From: Sinorhizobium saheli
Lineage (GTDB): Bacteria; Pseudomonadota; Alphaproteobacteria; Rhizobiales; Rhizobiaceae
Assembly: GCF_001651875.1 (NCBI RefSeq)
Contig: NZ_LNQB01000089.1
Coordinates: 51,044-115,043, forward strand
Length of the DNA stretch: 64,000 nt
Direction of reading: 5' to 3'
A program made the position numbers and the translations under genes. Shown here piece after piece: positions 47,392 through 56,674 of this stretch; positions within the stretch are counted from its first letter, which is position 1; every line of letters starts with the position of its first letter. The notes under the pieces are model-generated. The model was not told the DNA's origin, ran no database searches, and worked only from the letters and a program-made list of their open reading frames with translations.

Positions 47392-47847
47392 CGGGATGCT
47401 CCTTCTGTCCGGGGGTGCGGGAGACGGCCGGCTGCCGCTCCTTACCTGTCTTCATTCCTTCGAAGACACCCTCCGGACCGCGAGAGCGGACGGGCCGACG
47501 CAACTGCGTGCGAGCATCCCTGCCGCGAAGTACAAGCGGGGCACTTGCCCTGCGCGGACGAGTGGCCGGGATGCGCAGCGGGTGGTTGAGCGTCAGCGTC
47601 GGCGGACTGACCGTTCTGCGACTGGTTTTTCTTTTCTCCTTTCCTTCCTGTTTTGCGCATTCGCCGCGCCTGAAGCGGCCAAAGGCTTTCCCGCGAGCAA
47701 CGGGGACGCGTGCAGAATTTCGCGGGCGGGGTTGAAGGTTTCATCCCGCCGATGGCAAACAAGCGTCGGTTGATTGAAACCACGCTGATCCGCCCTGCGC
47801 ATGAGTTGTGCGGCGGCGGCGGTGGCCCTGAGACGGAGGAAGCGAGA
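47392..47847. other. Divergent intergenic region
   Basis: About 455 bases between the ParB-like gene (minus) and the winged-helix gene (plus). No gene is supported. No tra box was found; promoters for both neighbours presumably lie here. Confidence 0.4.
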
Positions 47848-48270
47848 TTGTCCGAGCAAGACGATCACAAAGGGCGGCAGGCCAGGAGCCATGAGCCCGA
47901 TCCGAATTCATCGCGGATAATGGGCTTTGAGCAGGCATTTCTGACCATGTCCATGAATCAGATTCTGGCCAATCCTCTCGACGGGGAGACGCCGTCAGCC
48001 CACCTCAAGCAAATAGGCTTGATGACAGTGATCGGCTGTCTGAAGAGCGACGATCCGCTGATCACGATCACCCGTCTGACCGAAATCACCGGTCTCACCC
48101 GAAGTGCGGTGGCCGAGACGATCGGGCCGCTCGTTGAGCGCGGTCTTCTCGTCGAGAAAATGGGGAAGAATTCGATGGGGCGCGGCACGGCGCGGCAATT
48201 CGAAATCTCCCCGGCCTTCATGCAGACGCTCGGGCTCATCATGGGGGATCCGATCCGAGATGCAAAATGA
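47848..48270 (+). CDS. Winged-helix (MarR-like) regulator
   Basis: About 140 residues. TTG 47848 is the likely start because GGAGGA lies seven bases upstream; ATG 47920 is an alternative and 47710 would add unrelated residues. The DNA-binding core is DDPLITITRLTEITGLTRSAVAETIGPLVERGLLVEKMGKNSMGRGTARQFEIS, a helix-turn-helix plus wing. It is small and plasmid-borne, and it diverges from the ParB-like gene, which it may regulate (inference). It overlaps the next gene by 11 bases. Confidence 0.75.
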   Translation: MSEQDDHKGRQARSHEPDPNSSRIMGFEQAFLTMSMNQILANPLDGETPSAHLKQIGLMTVIGCLKSDDPLITITRLTEITGLTRSAVAETIGPLVERGLLVEKMGKNSMGRGTARQFEISPAFMQTLGLIMGDPIRDAK

Positions 48271-48607
48271 AAGCGAGCAACTATCGAAGACGCTTGCCTG
48301 GACCTGCGGCATGATCCTGCAAAGCGGCCCTGATGACCTGCGGCGCATCGGGCTGGCTTACCGGCAGGCCCAGGACCTGGTCGCCCGCATTGCGAAGGAC
48401 GACGGCGACGCGCGGCCGCGGATCGTCGCCTGCTTCGAACGCTCCGACTACTATCGCGCCGAAAACGACGTCGCCTGCGTCGGCTGGATCCTGACGGCAA
48501 TCCAGGAGCGGGTGAACGAACGCAACCTCCCCGACTGGCGCACGCTTCGCAAGATCCTCGACAAAACCGTCAGGCTCTTGCCCAGGTCCAAGGCCTCGGT
48601 GCACTGA
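48260..48607 (+). CDS. Hypothetical protein in the winged-helix operon
   Basis: A 115-residue protein starting MQNESEQLSKTLAWTCGMILQSGPDDLRRIGLAYRQAQDLVARIAK. Predicted mostly helical with a conserved-looking YYRAENDVACVGWILTAIQERVNERNLPDWRTLRKILDK. It is translationally coupled to the regulator upstream (11-base overlap). Function unknown. Confidence 0.65.
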   Translation: MQNESEQLSKTLAWTCGMILQSGPDDLRRIGLAYRQAQDLVARIAKDDGDARPRIVACFERSDYYRAENDVACVGWILTAIQERVNERNLPDWRTLRKILDKTVRLLPRSKASVH

Positions 48608-48943
48608 CGGAAACAGTCCTCCCTGTCCGGACCCGGCCCGCGGCTTGCCGTCTTCATCGGCTGGTCGGGCTTGGCACAGGGCGCCGGCGCCCGGTGTTCA
48701 TCGAGACTGGTTGGGGGAACAAAAAAAGAGGGCCAGCGGCGACCGCGGCCCTATAAGGTGTGAAGGTAATCTAAACCTCCAGAGGGGAACAGCTGGTGCG
48801 GCGGCACTGGGAGGAGAAGCCGCCATGTGCATCAGCTGTGTGCAGAATGCCTGCTTTTTAACCAAAGACAAATCGCTAAATGTGCAATGCAGCTATGTGC
48901 ATGCTGCACTGCATCTAAAGACAGAGCCAGACAGTGGCCTTCG
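48608..48943. other. Convergent intergenic region with palindromes
   Basis: About 335 bases between convergent genes. It includes the terminator at 48721-48752 and a TGCA-rich imperfect palindrome at 48885-48912 (TGCAGC-tatgtgcat-GCTGCA). No gene is supported. Confidence 0.5.
48721..48752 (-). terminator. Terminator of the methylase-helicase operon
   Basis: On the minus strand AGGGCC-GCGG-tcg-CCGC-(t)-GGCCCT followed by CTTTTTTT. It lies about 190 bases beyond the stop codon of the large gene at 48944. Confidence 0.82.
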
Positions 48944-51900
48944 TCACGCTGCCCGCTCAATCGAACCAGTCTGATCGCCGCTGTCGGAAGCAAGGGCCTC
49001 ATCGATTTCCATGAGAGCCCTGCGCTTTTCCGCCAGCTCACCCTCGAACGGGAATTCGCCGCCAAGGCCCTCTGACTTGCCGCCGTCGCGTGACCGGTAG
49101 GAGGCGAGCCGCCGCTCGGCATCGCCAAGCCGCTGACGATAGCGCTCGCGCTCTTCGTCGAACCCGGCGAGTGCGTGTTCGAGGCGGGAGACGGCGCCAA
49201 GCGGCGTCACGGTCACCGCCAGATCGATCTCCTGGAAACCGCTGGTGCGGCGGAGCATCGTCGTGTAGCGGTAGCCGTCCTTGCCGAAGTGCTGGCCCTC
49301 ATAGGCGAGAGCAAAGCCGCCGATCGAGGCGATGACGGTCTCGGCTTCGTGCTGTAGCTGGACCAGGGTGAGGATTTCTTTCATCAGCGCCCGGCCGGCC
49401 TGCTTGCGATCGTCGAAAACCTGAGCACCGACGGTCATCTTGAAGGTGTCGCCTGATGTCGGCATCCGCCGCTTGAGGTCCTCGCCGATTTCGCCGATGC
49501 GGCGGGTTGCGTGCTCAATGTCGCGCTCGGCATCGCGGATCTGACGGCGCACCGCGTGCTGATCGTCGATATGGGCGGCGCGGAGCCGCTCAAGTCGGGC
49601 AATGTCCGCTTCAAGCCCCGCCTTCTGCATCAGCCGCTGGTCGCCCGACGCGATCGCTTTGGCCATGGCGAACTGGTTTGCCTGGCCTTCGCCCAAATCT
49701 TCCAGACGCCGGATCGAAGTGTCGCCGGACAGCGCTGCCGCAATGAAGCGGGCCTTGCGCTCGTTGTTCTGCCACATCGTCGCGTCGAGCGACCCCTCGG
49801 TGGCATAGGCGAAGATGTCGACCTCATCGTGCTGATTGCCCTGCCTGATAATGCGGCCCTCGCGCTGTTCGATCTGCGACGGCAGCCAGGGCACGTCGAG
49901 GTGATGCAGCGCCTTCAGCCTCAGTTGCGCATTGACGCCGGTGCCCATCGTCTCGGAACTACCAATCAAGAAGCGGATCTTGCCGGCCCTGACATCGCCG
50001 AACAGCCGCTGCTTCGCCTCGCTCTTCTTGTAGTCCTGCATGAAGGCGATTTCCGATGCGGGCACGCCCAGGCGAACGAGCTCGTCCCTGATCCAGCGAT
50101 AGGCGGAAAACCCGCGGCTCTTCTCGACCGAGATGGTGCCGAGATCGGAAAAGATCATCTGGGCTGCGCCTGGCAGGTCATAAACTTTGCCGTCTGCGCG
50201 CACATAGCTGTTTTTTGCCGTCTCGCTCCAGATACGGAAGGCGTTTGCCACCAGACTATTGAGCTTGTTGTCCGGCTCATTGTCGTTGTCAGAATTGACC
50301 AGGCGCAGATCGATCGCCGCATGCCGGCCGTCGGTGATGACCGAAAGCAGGATGTCGTCGCCCGGCTCCGGCGGCCGGTCGCGCGCCTCGATCGCCTTGA
50401 TACGGGCATCGAGTAGGCTCTGATAGCGCCTGAACGCCTCGGTCGGCTTCGACGTGATGATCTGCCGTTTGCCGGTCGAAACATCAGGCACCTTCACATG
50501 TTGGCGCAGGTCCTCGGGCATGACGACATCGGCAAACGAGCGGAACATCGCGATCAGTTCGGGGACGTTGACGAAACTGGCAAAGCGGCTGACCGGCTTG
50601 TATTTGCCGGAGGGCTGCAGCTCGAGCTCGGTGGTCGTGTCTCCGAAGGTCGACGCCCAGGCGTCGAATTCGTGCAGGCCCCGTTCCATCAGGGCTGAAT
50701 GATCCATCAGCCGCTGCACGGTGAACATTTCGCCGAGCGTGTTTGTGATCGGCGTGCCCGATGCCAGCACAAGTGCCCGGCCTGGGTTCTTCGTCTCGAT
50801 GAAGCGGGACTTCACATAGAGATCCCAGGCACGCTGCGAGCCATTGGGATCGACACCCTTCAAGGTCGACATGTTGGTGGCAAACGACAGTTTACGGAAC
50901 TCCTGCGCCTCGTCGACGATGATCTGGTCGATGCCGATCTCGGCAATGGTCAAGAGATCGTCCTTGCGGGTGGAGAGCGCCTCGAGCCGCTCCTTGAGCC
51001 CCTCCTTCAGCCGCTCGAGGCGCTTGCGCGACACCCGGTCGTCGCTTTCGACCTTGGTGAGCAGCGTTTCGTAGAGTTCCAGCTCGTCATGGATCATCTG
51101 TTGCTCGAAGGTCGAGGGTATGCCGATGAAGCGGAAGGCCGAATGGGTGATGATGATCGCGTCCCAGCTGGCGGTCGCCGCGCGCGCCAGGAAGCGGTGG
51201 CGCTTGTCTTTGGTGAAGTTGGTTTCGTCGGCGACGAGGATGCGGGCGTTCGGATAGAGCGCGAGGAATTCGCGCGCGGCCTGCGCCAGGCAATGACCGG
51301 GGACGACCAGCATCGCCTTGGCGATCAGGCCGAGCCGGCGTTGCTCCATGATGGCGGCTGCCATCGTCATCGTCTTGCCGGCGCCGACGGCATGCGCGAG
51401 ATAGGTCGAGCCCGACGCGATGATCCGCCAGATGCCGCGCTTCTGATGCGGATAGAGCGAGAAGGCCGCCGAGGCGCCGGGAAGTTTCAGGTGGGTGCCG
51501 TCGAAGGCTCGTGGGGCGATGTTGTTGAAGCGGTCATTATAGACCCGCGCCAGCCGGTCGGTGCGGTCGGGATCGGACCAGATCCAGGTCTGGAAGGCGG
51601 TCTTGATCTTCGAGAGCTTCTCCTTCGCCGCCTCGGTGTCGATGACGTTGAGGATACGGCGCTCGCTGCCGTCGGCGTCTCGGATCGCGTCGAAGATTTG
51701 CGGAATGCGGGAGTTCAGCGCATCGGCGATGAGCTCGCCGGCATGACGACGATCCGTGCCCCACTCCGACGTTCCGGCGGCGAGGTAGCCGAGCTGCCGG
51801 GCCTTGACCGTCCAGGACGCCAGCTCCGGCATGTGATGAATGCGGATTTCGGCGCCCATGGTCTCGGACACGAAGGCAACAATGTCGTCAGCGGGGATCC

Positions 51901-54079
51901 AGGGCGCCCCGAGTCGGGCGGTGATGTCGGAGGGACGGAGGTCGGCGGGCTGCACGGCAGTAAGCGCCGCGACATTGCGCTCGTAGGCTGGATCGAGTGC
52001 TGCGGCTGCCTCAGCGATCTTCAGCTTGTCGCGCACATGGCCGGAGAGATAGGCGTCGGCCGTCTGCCAGGCGCCGGTTTCCGGATCGCGGAGGATGGCG
52101 CTGCCGAGCTCGGCGACGACATCGTCCGGGTCACGATGCAGCAGTTCGGCGATATGGTCGAGATCGACATGGCCGCGTTCGTTCAGGACGACGGCGAGCG
52201 CATCGGTAGCGCTTGCGATGACGGGTGCTGCCGGCGGTGAGATCACCCGCTCTGAAAAGATCGGGCCGGGCTTTGCGGTATCGGTTTCGAGATCGTAGTC
52301 CTCGATCGAGGCGACCAGCCAGCAATCGGGATCGTCGAGGAAGGGCTGCAGGTTCGGGCGGCGATGGGTTTCGCGCGTCTCGCCGGTTTCGGGATCTTCC
52401 AAGATCGACACAAGGGTGTGATTGATCGGGCCAAACTCGCGGACGAAACTGGACCACGCGATGCGAAGCCTGACCTGGCTCTCCTTCCATGGGCGATCGA
52501 GCTGCTGTGCCTTCAGCACCTCACGAACGGCGTCGCGGATCGGAATCAGCTTGGCGATGATGCGTGCATGCTTTTCCGGGATGCCGTCGCTGCTGCGACC
52601 CTTACGCACCGTCACGGCAACGGCTTCGCCATCGATGATCTGCCTGAGGCCACGAGTTTTGTCGAGCACGAAGCTCCCCTCGCGAACATGGCGGCCGGAG
52701 GACAGGTCGACGACCTCATGGTCGTTGTCCACATCATCAAAATCGATGATCGTGGGCTCGCCGTCATAAATCGCCTCCGGAAGAAGCGTGATGGCCGCGG
52801 ACAGTGCAGAGGCGAGATCCTCGCCGTCGCGCGGCAGGCACGTATAGGTCTCGCCGAAGGGTCCCGAGGTCAGCGCATGTGTCCCGAGCACGAAGTCCGG
52901 GTGACACGCGAACCAGCGGTTCACGCGGATCGCGCCCTCGTCGCGGCTGGCGGGGCACACCTCGTCGATGTCGAGCCAGGAAAGATCACCCTCCGGCTCT
53001 CCGGTCTTCCGCTTCCGGAAGAACAGGATGTCGACGACAACATCCGTGCCAGCGTCGGCGCGAAAACTGCCCTGTGGCAGCCGGACGGCTGCGATCAGGT
53101 CGGCCGACTTAGCGATATGTTCCCGCGCTGTGATATCGGCCTTGTCCATCGTGCCGGAGCTGGTGACGAAGGCCGCGAGCGCGCCAGGCTTCAGCCGATC
53201 GATCGAGCGGGCGATGAAGTAATCATGCAGCCGCAAGGCCAGCGACCGATAGGCCCGGTCGGAGCGCACCGTGCGATCGGAGAAGGGCGGATTGCCGACG
53301 GCAAGATCGTAGATCGGCGCCAGATCGGTGCGCGCGAAATCCCCCTCGATGATGCGGGCTTTCGGCTGCAACAGCCGCACGATCCGCACGGTCACCGGAT
53401 CGAGCTCGACGCCGGTGACATGGCTGTTGTCACGGTACGCCTCCGGCATCAGCGCAGGAAACAGCCCCGTCCCGACGCCCGGCTCCAGAACACGGCCACC
53501 GCGCCAGCCGAGCCGGATGAGCCCTGTCCAGATCGCCCGGATGATGAATTCCGGCGTGAAATGGGCATATTGGGTGCAGCGGGCCAGGCTGGCATAGTCA
53601 CTCCCGCACACCGCACTCTCGAGCGACGCGCCGAGATCGTCCCACCCCGCCCGGAAAACCACCTCGCCTGGCCGGCGGAACATGCCGTTCGCCAGTTCGG
53701 ACGCGCCGAAGCCGGTGAAGCGGACAAGTTTCGCTTGCTCTCCTCTCGTGGCGGGCCGGTCCTGCTTTTCGATCTCATTGGCGATCAGGATCGCGGCGAC
53801 ATTCATCCTCGCCCGCTCCTTCCAGCTGGCGGCCAGACCGCGGTCCCCGTCATCGAGATAGAAATTGGCGCGCTCGCCCTGTTTGCGGACGGCAGGCGTT
53901 CGAGGTTTGGCGAGCACCCGTGCAGGCGCCGGCGGGGTCGGATCGGGATCGTCGTCATTGGCAGTTTCGCGGGCGGCCTCGGCTGTGAAACCGCCGAATG
54001 CCGTGACACCGAGACTTGAAGCCGATGACAGCGCGCTGCTGCCGAACATATCGAGGGTGAAGGGATCGTCATGCGCCAT
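48944..54079 (-). CDS. Giant DNA methyltransferase-helicase fusion
   Basis: A 1711-residue protein. Residues about 130-370 form an N6-adenine methyltransferase domain with motif I GRVLEPGVGTGLF (about 195) and the catalytic motif VGNPPFSD (about 262-265). Residues about 870-1520 form a Snf2/SF2-type helicase: Walker A YLAHAVGAGKTMTMAAA (about 898), IIVDEAQEFRKLSF (about 1054), and the last motif QIEQREGRIIRQGN. The C-terminal 200 residues are coiled coil rich. Such fusions are typical of large conjugative plasmids and phages, and may modify incoming or replicating DNA against restriction, or act in DNA processing; direct function is unproven. The gene ends an operon possibly under TraR control (tra box at 56409). 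Confidence 0.88.
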   Translation of the reverse strand: MAHDDPFTLDMFGSSALSSASSLGVTAFGGFTAEAARETANDDDPDPTPPAPARVLAKPRTPAVRKQGERANFYLDDGDRGLAASWKERARMNVAAILIANEIEKQDRPATRGEQAKLVRFTGFGASELANGMFRRPGEVVFRAGWDDLGASLESAVCGSDYASLARCTQYAHFTPEFIIRAIWTGLIRLGWRGGRVLEPGVGTGLFPALMPEAYRDNSHVTGVELDPVTVRIVRLLQPKARIIEGDFARTDLAPIYDLAVGNPPFSDRTVRSDRAYRSLALRLHDYFIARSIDRLKPGALAAFVTSSGTMDKADITAREHIAKSADLIAAVRLPQGSFRADAGTDVVVDILFFRKRKTGEPEGDLSWLDIDEVCPASRDEGAIRVNRWFACHPDFVLGTHALTSGPFGETYTCLPRDGEDLASALSAAITLLPEAIYDGEPTIIDFDDVDNDHEVVDLSSGRHVREGSFVLDKTRGLRQIIDGEAVAVTVRKGRSSDGIPEKHARIIAKLIPIRDAVREVLKAQQLDRPWKESQVRLRIAWSSFVREFGPINHTLVSILEDPETGETRETHRRPNLQPFLDDPDCWLVASIEDYDLETDTAKPGPIFSERVISPPAAPVIASATDALAVVLNERGHVDLDHIAELLHRDPDDVVAELGSAILRDPETGAWQTADAYLSGHVRDKLKIAEAAAALDPAYERNVAALTAVQPADLRPSDITARLGAPWIPADDIVAFVSETMGAEIRIHHMPELASWTVKARQLGYLAAGTSEWGTDRRHAGELIADALNSRIPQIFDAIRDADGSERRILNVIDTEAAKEKLSKIKTAFQTWIWSDPDRTDRLARVYNDRFNNIAPRAFDGTHLKLPGASAAFSLYPHQKRGIWRIIASGSTYLAHAVGAGKTMTMAAAIMEQRRLGLIAKAMLVVPGHCLAQAAREFLALYPNARILVADETNFTKDKRHRFLARAATASWDAIIITHSAFRFIGIPSTFEQQMIHDELELYETLLTKVESDDRVSRKRLERLKEGLKERLEALSTRKDDLLTIAEIGIDQIIVDEAQEFRKLSFATNMSTLKGVDPNGSQRAWDLYVKSRFIETKNPGRALVLASGTPITNTLGEMFTVQRLMDHSALMERGLHEFDAWASTFGDTTTELELQPSGKYKPVSRFASFVNVPELIAMFRSFADVVMPEDLRQHVKVPDVSTGKRQIITSKPTEAFRRYQSLLDARIKAIEARDRPPEPGDDILLSVITDGRHAAIDLRLVNSDNDNEPDNKLNSLVANAFRIWSETAKNSYVRADGKVYDLPGAAQMIFSDLGTISVEKSRGFSAYRWIRDELVRLGVPASEIAFMQDYKKSEAKQRLFGDVRAGKIRFLIGSSETMGTGVNAQLRLKALHHLDVPWLPSQIEQREGRIIRQGNQHDEVDIFAYATEGSLDATMWQNNERKARFIAAALSGDTSIRRLEDLGEGQANQFAMAKAIASGDQRLMQKAGLEADIARLERLRAAHIDDQHAVRRQIRDAERDIEHATRRIGEIGEDLKRRMPTSGDTFKMTVGAQVFDDRKQAGRALMKEILTLVQLQHEAETVIASIGGFALAYEGQHFGKDGYRYTTMLRRTSGFQEIDLAVTVTPLGAVSRLEHALAGFDEERERYRQRLGDAERRLASYRSRDGGKSEGLGGEFPFEGELAEKRRALMEIDEALASDSGDQTGSIERAA

Positions 54080-54182
54080 TGCGAATTTCTCCTGTGCGAG
54101 CGCGCGACGTTCCAGCCGCCGGAGGGAGCTGCGGGCGGTTCGGTCGCGCGTGTTGGTGAAGGGGGATGCCCAAGCGACGCTG

Positions 54183-54581
54183 TCAGCGGCGGATCAGGCA
54201 AAGCGACAGGGACGTGTCGTTGATCGTGATCTGCAGATGCGTCGCGTCTGGCGCGGCCGCGATGAGCTGTTCGAGTTCGACGGCATCGATGAATTCGACC
54301 CCGTCATCGCCCCCGAAATATCGCCGCTTGTAGTGCCAGTAGTGCGGATTGGTCTTCGGATCGCACTCCTCGGCATGGACGACGAGCGGACGTTGTCCCT
54401 CGGCGAGCTTTCCGTTGGACATCACGTACACGCCTTCGTCACCGACCAGCCACAAGCCGGCTCTGGCGTGGGCATCGGGCGATATCCCGTGATAGGGAAC
54501 CCGAAATCCGCCATTCTTGGCCGCATCGGCGCGGCCCCGCGCGAGCACGGCCCGGACCTCGGTGATGGAGAAGGTGAACAT
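54183..54581 (-). CDS. DUF3085-like plasmid protein
   Basis: A 132-residue protein resembling the DUF3085 family: MFTFSITEVRAVLARGRADAAKN, then GLWLVGDEGVYVMSNGKLAEGQRPLVVHAEECDP and GGDDGVEFIDAVEL. ATG 54581 is preferred because it begins the family match; ATG 54596 is an alternative that overlaps the preceding stop. GAGGGAGG lies just before it. The family occurs mainly on plasmids and has no known function. Confidence 0.75.
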   Translation of the reverse strand: MFTFSITEVRAVLARGRADAAKNGGFRVPYHGISPDAHARAGLWLVGDEGVYVMSNGKLAEGQRPLVVHAEECDPKTNPHYWHYKRRYFGGDDGVEFIDAVELEQLIAAAPDATHLQITINDTSLSLCLIRR

Positions 54582-54592
54582 GCCGCCCTCCC

Positions 54593-55195
54593 TCACGCCG
54601 CTTGTCGCTCGGGCAGATAGCGCAGTTGCACCGGCAGCTTCGCCGCGATCTCCGCATCGGTCAGATCCTCAAGCAGCTTCAGCGTTGTGCCGCCCGGTCT
54701 GGTGTAGAACATGACCGTGCGCTTGCCGCGATCGGGCATGGCCCAACGTTCACCGGCATAGCCGCGGTAATCGTCATGGGTGGTCGACCAAATGTGTTCC
54801 AGCCGTTCCTCGCGCGTCATCGCCCGAACCGGCCGGGATTCCCGCTCTATGATCGCATCGCGCATCCGCTCGGGCGAACCCTTGTCGGCCAGGTCGCAAT
54901 AGCCGTGGAAATGCCGGATGCATCCATCGATCTTCAGGGTGAAGAAGATGCTGGTGATCGAGGCGGTGAGAAACTCGCGCATGGCGAACATCTCGCCGCG
55001 CATGAAGAGCGGCGGCAGGATCTCGAACATGTAATCGTGGGATGACTGGTCCGTCTCGAACCATTCGCCGCGATAGAGCGCGCTGTCGTCGCCCTCCCAT
55101 CGGTTCGGGCGCTGCGCGTAGCGATCGAACATGCGGAACATCTGCCTGCGCGCGGCGATGCCCTGATAGACTTTACGGATCGGAGAAAAGGTCAC
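54593..55195 (-). CDS. DUF1419 family protein
   Basis: A 200-residue protein of the DUF1419 family, restricted largely to rhizobial and agrobacterial plasmids. MTFSPIRKVYQGIAARRQMFRMFDRYAQRPNRWEGDDSALYRGEWFE and YMFEILPPLFMRGEMFAMREFLTASITSIFF are family hallmarks. No membrane helix or catalytic motif. It lies between the TOPRIM gene and the DUF3085 gene on the same strand. Function unknown. Confidence 0.88.
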   Translation of the reverse strand: MTFSPIRKVYQGIAARRQMFRMFDRYAQRPNRWEGDDSALYRGEWFETDQSSHDYMFEILPPLFMRGEMFAMREFLTASITSIFFTLKIDGCIRHFHGYCDLADKGSPERMRDAIIERESRPVRAMTREERLEHIWSTTHDDYRGYAGERWAMPDRGKRTVMFYTRPGGTTLKLLEDLTDAEIAAKLPVQLRYLPERQAA

Positions 55196-55311
55196 GAGCG
55201 GGCTCCTTCTGGCCTCGTCGGACCGAAGCGCGGCTCATCCCTCGTGGACAGCCATCTTCTCTTCAGCCCTTCCTGACCCCTCCCCTGGAGCCGCCTCTCC
55301 GTCCGGGCGGG

Positions 55312-56298
55312 TCAAGGGCCGGCAAAGCCGGGCGGAGCTTTACCCTTGACGCGGCCGGCGGGCATGCGGCAGGTCAAACTTGCCTCCCTCTTCTCCTTCT
55401 CTTCTCTCACCTTCTCCTTTAGAGCGTCGTTCCAGTCTTCGGCCGGCGGCATGAGACGGAGCCAGTCGCAACCGGCCGCGTCGGCGATATCGCGCAGACG
55501 ACCGGCGAAGGTTTCCCCTTGATCATTGGCATCAGTGGCGGCGACAAGCTGTGCGCCCGAACGCCCGGCGAGTGTGCGAACCGCTGCGTCGGTCGCCGGA
55601 GACCAGCCGCCGCCGGTGCTGAGATAGAGGCTCCCTTCCCTTGAGCCCTCGACGGCCGCGAGGCTCATGGCGTCGATCGCCGCCTCGGTGACGCACAATC
55701 GCAAGGCATCTGGCGGCCCGAACCGGAACAGCACCTTCGAGCCGCCCGTCGAAAAGCCGCGCCAGTCGGGGCCGCGTTCCTCCCAACCGGTAATGGCACG
55801 ATGGTCATCGACATGGGCCGCCCACATGCTGCCGCGCGGTCCTTCGCGCAGCAGGTCCTGTTGGATCGCTGCCCGGATGACGGCGTCGGCAACAGAACGC
55901 TTGTCGTGCAGGTAACGCCAGGTCGCCGATCCCGGCCACGGCTTGCGCCGGGCGCGCCAGCGATCGGAGATGGAGACTGCCGGTTCGGTCTCCCGCGTCG
56001 GGCGCGTCCAGACCGGCGATTTCGCGATCGAGCCCACCAGTGATGCGACGTGGCCCAGTGCCTCGACGAAGGACAACCCTTCGACGTGCTGGACGAGGCT
56101 GAATACATCGCCCTTGGCGTCAGACAGCGGGTCGAACCATCCCCTCCCCTCATGGATGACGATGACGATCTCTGCGTCGCGTCGATATTTGATCGCCCGG
56201 CGCGTGCTCTCCTTGAGATCGATCGCAAAGCCGGCCTGCTCCAGGACAGCGGCGCACAGGACGCGCTCCCGTAGGCCTTCCAGTTGTTGTCTTTCCAT
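55312..56298 (-). CDS. DUF3991 and TOPRIM domain protein
   Basis: A 328-residue protein with an N-terminal DUF3991-like region (AIKYRRDAEIVIVIHEGRGWFDPLSDAKGDVFSLVQHVEGLSFVEALGHVASL) and a C-terminal TOPRIM domain as in DnaG-type primases. The TOPRIM acidic residues are seen in RLCVTEAAIDAMSLAA (Glu) and LVAATDANDQGE (Asp-x-Asn-Asp). It is probably a plasmid primase-like or single-strand-processing protein. ATG 56298 follows GGAAGGG. A perfect 14-base tra-box core lies 112 bases upstream, so quorum control is likely. Confidence 0.83.
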   Translation of the reverse strand: MERQQLEGLRERVLCAAVLEQAGFAIDLKESTRRAIKYRRDAEIVIVIHEGRGWFDPLSDAKGDVFSLVQHVEGLSFVEALGHVASLVGSIAKSPVWTRPTRETEPAVSISDRWRARRKPWPGSATWRYLHDKRSVADAVIRAAIQQDLLREGPRGSMWAAHVDDHRAITGWEERGPDWRGFSTGGSKVLFRFGPPDALRLCVTEAAIDAMSLAAVEGSREGSLYLSTGGGWSPATDAAVRTLAGRSGAQLVAATDANDQGETFAGRLRDIADAAGCDWLRLMPPAEDWNDALKEKVREEKEKREASLTCRMPAGRVKGKAPPGFAGP

Positions 56299-56408
56299 TT
56301 CCCTTCCGGCGCTCTCGCGTCCGCCTTTCTCCGGGTTTCCTTGTCCCGCATGAGCGGGGCCGCTTCGCCAAGCCGCGAAGAGCAAAGGGGGCAAGGGCGC
56401 GGCCGGCA

Positions 56409-56426
56409 AGGTGCAGATCTGCACCG
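56409..56426. promoter_or_regulatory. Perfect tra box upstream of the TOPRIM operon
   Basis: AGGTGCAGATCTGCACCG contains the 14-base perfect palindromic core GTGCAGATCTGCAC of the TraR-binding tra box. It is 112 bases upstream of the minus-strand DUF3991/TOPRIM gene and 65 bases past the stop of the small gene at 56492. Confidence 0.82.
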
Positions 56427-56491
56427 GCCGCGGCGAAGCTTCCCTTGCCGCCTGCCGCTCGCAAGCGGCACCAAAGGAAGGGAATGCCGGC

Positions 56492-56674
56492 TCAACGAGC
56501 CGGCCCGTACTCGAAGGGGTCGTACTCGACGATCGCTTCGACCTCGCCGTCGTCAAGATCGGCGCTCGGTAAGACTCCCAGATGATCGCCGGACCTGAAG
56601 AGCGTGACGGGAACCATCAGGGTCCGGGCGAGCGCGAAAGCGTGGGACTGAGCGAGTGCGAGATCCTGTGCCAT
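56492..56674 (-). CDS. Small conserved plasmid protein
   Basis: A 60-residue protein starting MAQDLALAQSHAFALARTLMVPVTLFRSGDHLGVLPSADLDDGEVEAIVEYDPFE. GGAGG lies about ten bases upstream. It has no recognised family; the second half is acidic. It lies upstream of the tra box, so it is probably transcribed separately from the TOPRIM gene. Confidence 0.6.
   Translation of the reverse strand: MAQDLALAQSHAFALARTLMVPVTLFRSGDHLGVLPSADLDDGEVEAIVEYDPFEYGPAR

Noticed and set aside
48885..48912. TGCA-rich palindrome between convergent genes
   Set aside because: It does not match the tra box and lies downstream of both neighbouring genes, so no regulatory role can be supported.
50699..54019. Several long plus-strand frames opposite the methylase-helicase gene
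   Set aside because: They are antisense shadows of a 5.1-kb gene with clear motifs on the minus strand.
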